Source of the DNA: Cyanophora paradoxa
Taxonomy: Eukaryota > Glaucocystophyceae > Cyanophorales > Cyanophoraceae
Direction: 5' to 3'
Length of the DNA stretch: 64,000 bases
Assembly: GCA_004431415.1 (NCBI GenBank)
Contig: QPMI01000428.1
Location: 372,001 to 436,000, forward strand
A model generated the notes under the pieces. It searched no databases. It worked only from the letters and a program-made list of their open reading frames with translations, and was not told the DNA's origin. Position numbers and translations under genes: made by a program. The stretch's first letter is position 1. Every line of letters begins with the position of its first letter. Shown here piece by piece: positions 61,705-64,000 of the stretch.

Positions 61705-64000
61705 ATGCCGGGCGATCGGGTCGAGATCTCTGCCGCCGGCGGGCCCGCGGGCGCGCAGCCGGCCGCGGCACCGGTCCCGTGTTGGGCGGTGTCCAGGGCT
61801 CGTAAGAACGCGAAGCGGGCGGCGGCCTCGCTGCGCGGCCACGCTGCGCAGATCGGGCGCAAGCTCAAGCAGATCGACGCCGCCCCGTCGGCGGCGGGCG
61901 AGGCTAGCGCTCGGCAGCCGCAGCCGTCCCCTGGGCCCCGGCGGCAGCCGCGGCAGCTGCGAGAGCAGGAGCCGAACGCCGGCGCCGGCGCTCCGTCGGG
62001 GGGCGGCGAGGTCAGCGCCGCGGCCGCGCGCACGACCGGGCTAGCCCTAGCCCCGGAGGAGCCGGCCGCCCACGGCGCTCGGGGCGCCAAGCGCGCGCGC
62101 GCGATGGACAGGCTGGAGGGGCTGCGCCTGGCAAACCTCGCCACCGGCGGGCGGAAGGGGCGCCCGCGCGGCGCGCCCCGCACGAGGAGCGCGCCCGCCG
62201 ACGCGGGCCCCCGCCCCCGCCCGAGCCCGCCCTCTGCGCGCCGGCGCGGCCGCTCAGCACGAAGAGTACGCCCCCGGCCCGCCCGCCCGCCCCCCGCCCT
62301 TCGCGCCTGCCGTCGCCCGATCTCGCGCGGGTCCGCCGGCAGGCCCGTTCGTGCGGGCGGAGCTGCGGGCCAAGCACACGTTCGGGTTCCCGTCCTTCGG
62401 ACCGGTCCGCTGGGACGGCCAGACGATCTTCGTGCGCCGCGCGCCGCGCGCGCCCCCTCGCTCCCCCGCCGGCCCCCTCTGCGTGACCGCCCACGACTGT
62501 ACTCCCCGGCGCAGCTGCCCGGGGGTATCGTTCCAGAAGGGATGACGGGCCCGCCGGCCCGCGAGGCCGAGCTCTACGGCTCCGAGCTGGGCCTGGGGCT
62601 CGCGCCGCGCCCCGTCGCCACGTGGGCCCTGCGCGCCATCGAGGGGGCCTTCCTGGGGAACCCCGCGGGGCCCCGGCACGCGGCAGCGGTGGCCATGCTC
62701 TCCATGGCGCCCCACCGGCACGCGGCCCTCGCCTACAGCCTTCCCGGCGGCGGCGGCGACGTCGACACGCGCTACCTCGCCGAGGTCGAGCGGCCCAGGG
62801 TCCGGCCTCCCTCCCCGCCCCGCGCCCCCCGCGCCCGCGCCGCCCCGCCCCGCCGAGCCGCCCGCGAGCGCAGGGCAAATTCCGCCCCCTCGTCGAGCCG
62901 CTCCCGCCCGGCTGCGCGAAGGGGCAGGAGGCGAGGCACGACTTCGTGATGGGGCGCGAGTCGGACAAGTCCTGCCTCCGCTTCGGCACCGAGGTGGCCG
63001 CCGTCCACCTCCCCGGCCTCTTCGCGGAGGGCGAGGCCGCCCGGCGCCTCGCCGCCCTCGTCGCCTGCGGCGCCCCTGCGTTTCCCTTTGCCGTCAGAGG
63101 GGCCTCGAAGCCCCACGAGAACGCGGAGCTCGTGCGTCCGTCCCCGCTTCTTGTTCTACCCCCATCCCCCCCCCCCCCTCCCCCATCCCGCCCCTCTGCC
63201 CCCCCCTGGGCTCATTCGGGATCGGGCGGGCGCAGGACGAAGCGCTCCTGGAGGCGGCGGCCGAGGCCGGGCGGGCGGCGCTGGAGACGGGCGCGCTCGA
63301 GGTCATGCGGGACAAGCTGGCGGAGCTCGAGCGCGAGGGCTGGCTCACGCGGCCCGCCCCGAACCCGAAAAAGCGGGCCCGCAAGGAGGGGGAGGGCGAG
63401 GGGGAGGGCGGGGCGGACGAGGTGCGCGGCGAGCGCATCACCACGGGCTGCCAGCGCCTCAGCGCCAAGGTCCCGACGCCGGTGCGCCCCCGGCCCTCTC
63501 TGAGCCTCTGCATCTAGACCTCGCCTTTCACCCCGCCCCGCCCCGCCGCAGCCCGTCCACCGGCCTCGCGCCCCTCGCTCACGCGCCCCTCAGGTCGTGC
63601 TCAACATGCAGTTCGGGCCGGATCCGAACGCGAACCGGCGGCTGCACCTCTTCAACTGGTACCTCGGGGGGGTCCTGGAGTACCTCTTCCCTGCGCTCTG
63701 CGCCGTCAACCTCTTTGCGGCGTGCCAGATGGCCCGTGTCGCCTTTGCGCTTCTCGAGCGGCAGCCGTACAACTACGGTCCGCCCCCTCGAGCCCGCCCG
63801 CTCCCGCCTCCGCCTCCGCCCTCATGTGCGGGGGGCGCGCAGGCTTCTGGTCGCTCCATTGGACGAACGGGCCGGAGAGGTGCGCCCGAGCGCGCCTCGG
63901 GGCCGCCGCGAGCGCCGGCGCCGGCGCTCACGTCGCCGCGGCCGGGCCGGGCAGGGTCACGCCGCCGCACCGGGACGCGAACGACGCGCGGGAGTCCTAC
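61705..64000 (+). CDS. Probable 2-oxoglutarate/Fe(II) oxygenase, 3' end beyond the window
   Basis: The first in-frame ATG is at 61705, but the true start may lie upstream. Exons fixed by frame are: an exon ending at 62431 (its link to the first long frame is uncertain, since a frame change occurs near 62,250-62,340), then 62515-62784, 62874-63131, 63236-63481, 63594-63777, 63843-63879, and 63955 onward. Conserved-looking segments are KHTFGFPSFGPVRWDGQTIF, VAAVHLPGLF, VVLNMQFGPDPNANRRLHLF, FWSLHWTNGPE and VTPPHRDANDARESY. The last includes an H-x-D pair (63968-63976) placed as in the Fe-binding HxD...H motif of the 2OG oxygenase fold; the distal His and the Arg would lie past the window edge. 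The N-terminal part has an AT-hook-like motif, and exon 63236-63481 has PNPKKRARK, a likely nuclear-localisation signal. I suspect a TET/JBP-type nucleic-acid oxygenase, but another 2OG oxygenase is possible. Confidence 0.5.
62149..62175 (+). other. AT-hook-like motif in the oxygenase N-terminal region
   Basis: The plus-strand frame reads GRKGRPRGA, a GRP core flanked by Arg and Lys as in AT-hooks. It lies about 150 residues into the predicted protein, in a low-complexity basic region, so chance occurrence in Arg/Gly/Pro-rich sequence is possible. Confidence 0.5.

Overview
The window looks like nuclear DNA of a GC-rich unicellular eukaryote. The evidence is dense introns with C-rich tracts before the 3' AG, signal-peptide exons, giant multidomain surface proteins, a retroelement 3' end, and an organelle-type polynucleotide phosphorylase split into about 38 exons. 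Most 5' splice sites I could place start GTGCGC or GTCCGC rather than GTAAGT, and at least four introns start with GC. A secondary-plastid alga, for example a haptophyte or a similarly GC-rich lineage, fits best. This is an inference and no taxon is proven. I saw no rRNA, tRNA, CRISPR array or bacterial operon.

Layout. (1) 1-1.5 kb: non-coding, rich in short palindromes. (2) 1.5-16.5 kb, plus strand: a giant secreted protein with a signal peptide, a long run of beta-rich unrecognised domains, HYR-like segments and a C-terminal choice-of-anchor-A-like adhesion domain. (3) 33.2-17.4 kb, minus strand, convergent with the first: a giant surface protein with a signal peptide, four tandem ~600-residue modules, a Pro/Ser/Thr stalk, PKD/REJ-like domains, and a C-terminal part with several membrane helices. 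(4) 33.2-36.7 kb: palindrome-dense DNA with two inverted-repeat elements that share terminal sequence. (5) 36.7-39.8 kb: a 5'-truncated LINE-like 3' end followed by an overlapping ORF with a zinc finger and a PCNA-box-like motif. (6) 41.5-55.9 kb, plus strand: polynucleotide phosphorylase with a targeting peptide, two RNase PH cores, a KH domain, four S1-like segments and an acidic tail with an AT-hook. (7) 56-61 kb: mostly unassigned sequence with a cytochrome P450 exon fragment and local duplications. (8) 61.7 kb to the right edge, plus strand: the start of a probable 2-oxoglutarate/Fe(II) oxygenase carrying an AT-hook-like motif and a nuclear-localisation-like patch, cut by the window edge.

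The two convergent genes plausibly act together at the cell surface in adhesion, matrix or sensing. The phosphorylase would act in mitochondrial or plastid RNA processing and decay. The oxygenase, by its motif and AT-hook, could act on nucleic acid or chromatin.

The most unusual signal is in the phosphorylase introns. Intron after intron holds displaced copies of the neighbouring exon end together with its splice donor, as if introns grow by duplication across the exon-intron junction. One intron also carries nine copies of a ~177-bp repeat and splits the codons of the phosphate-binding serine motif.
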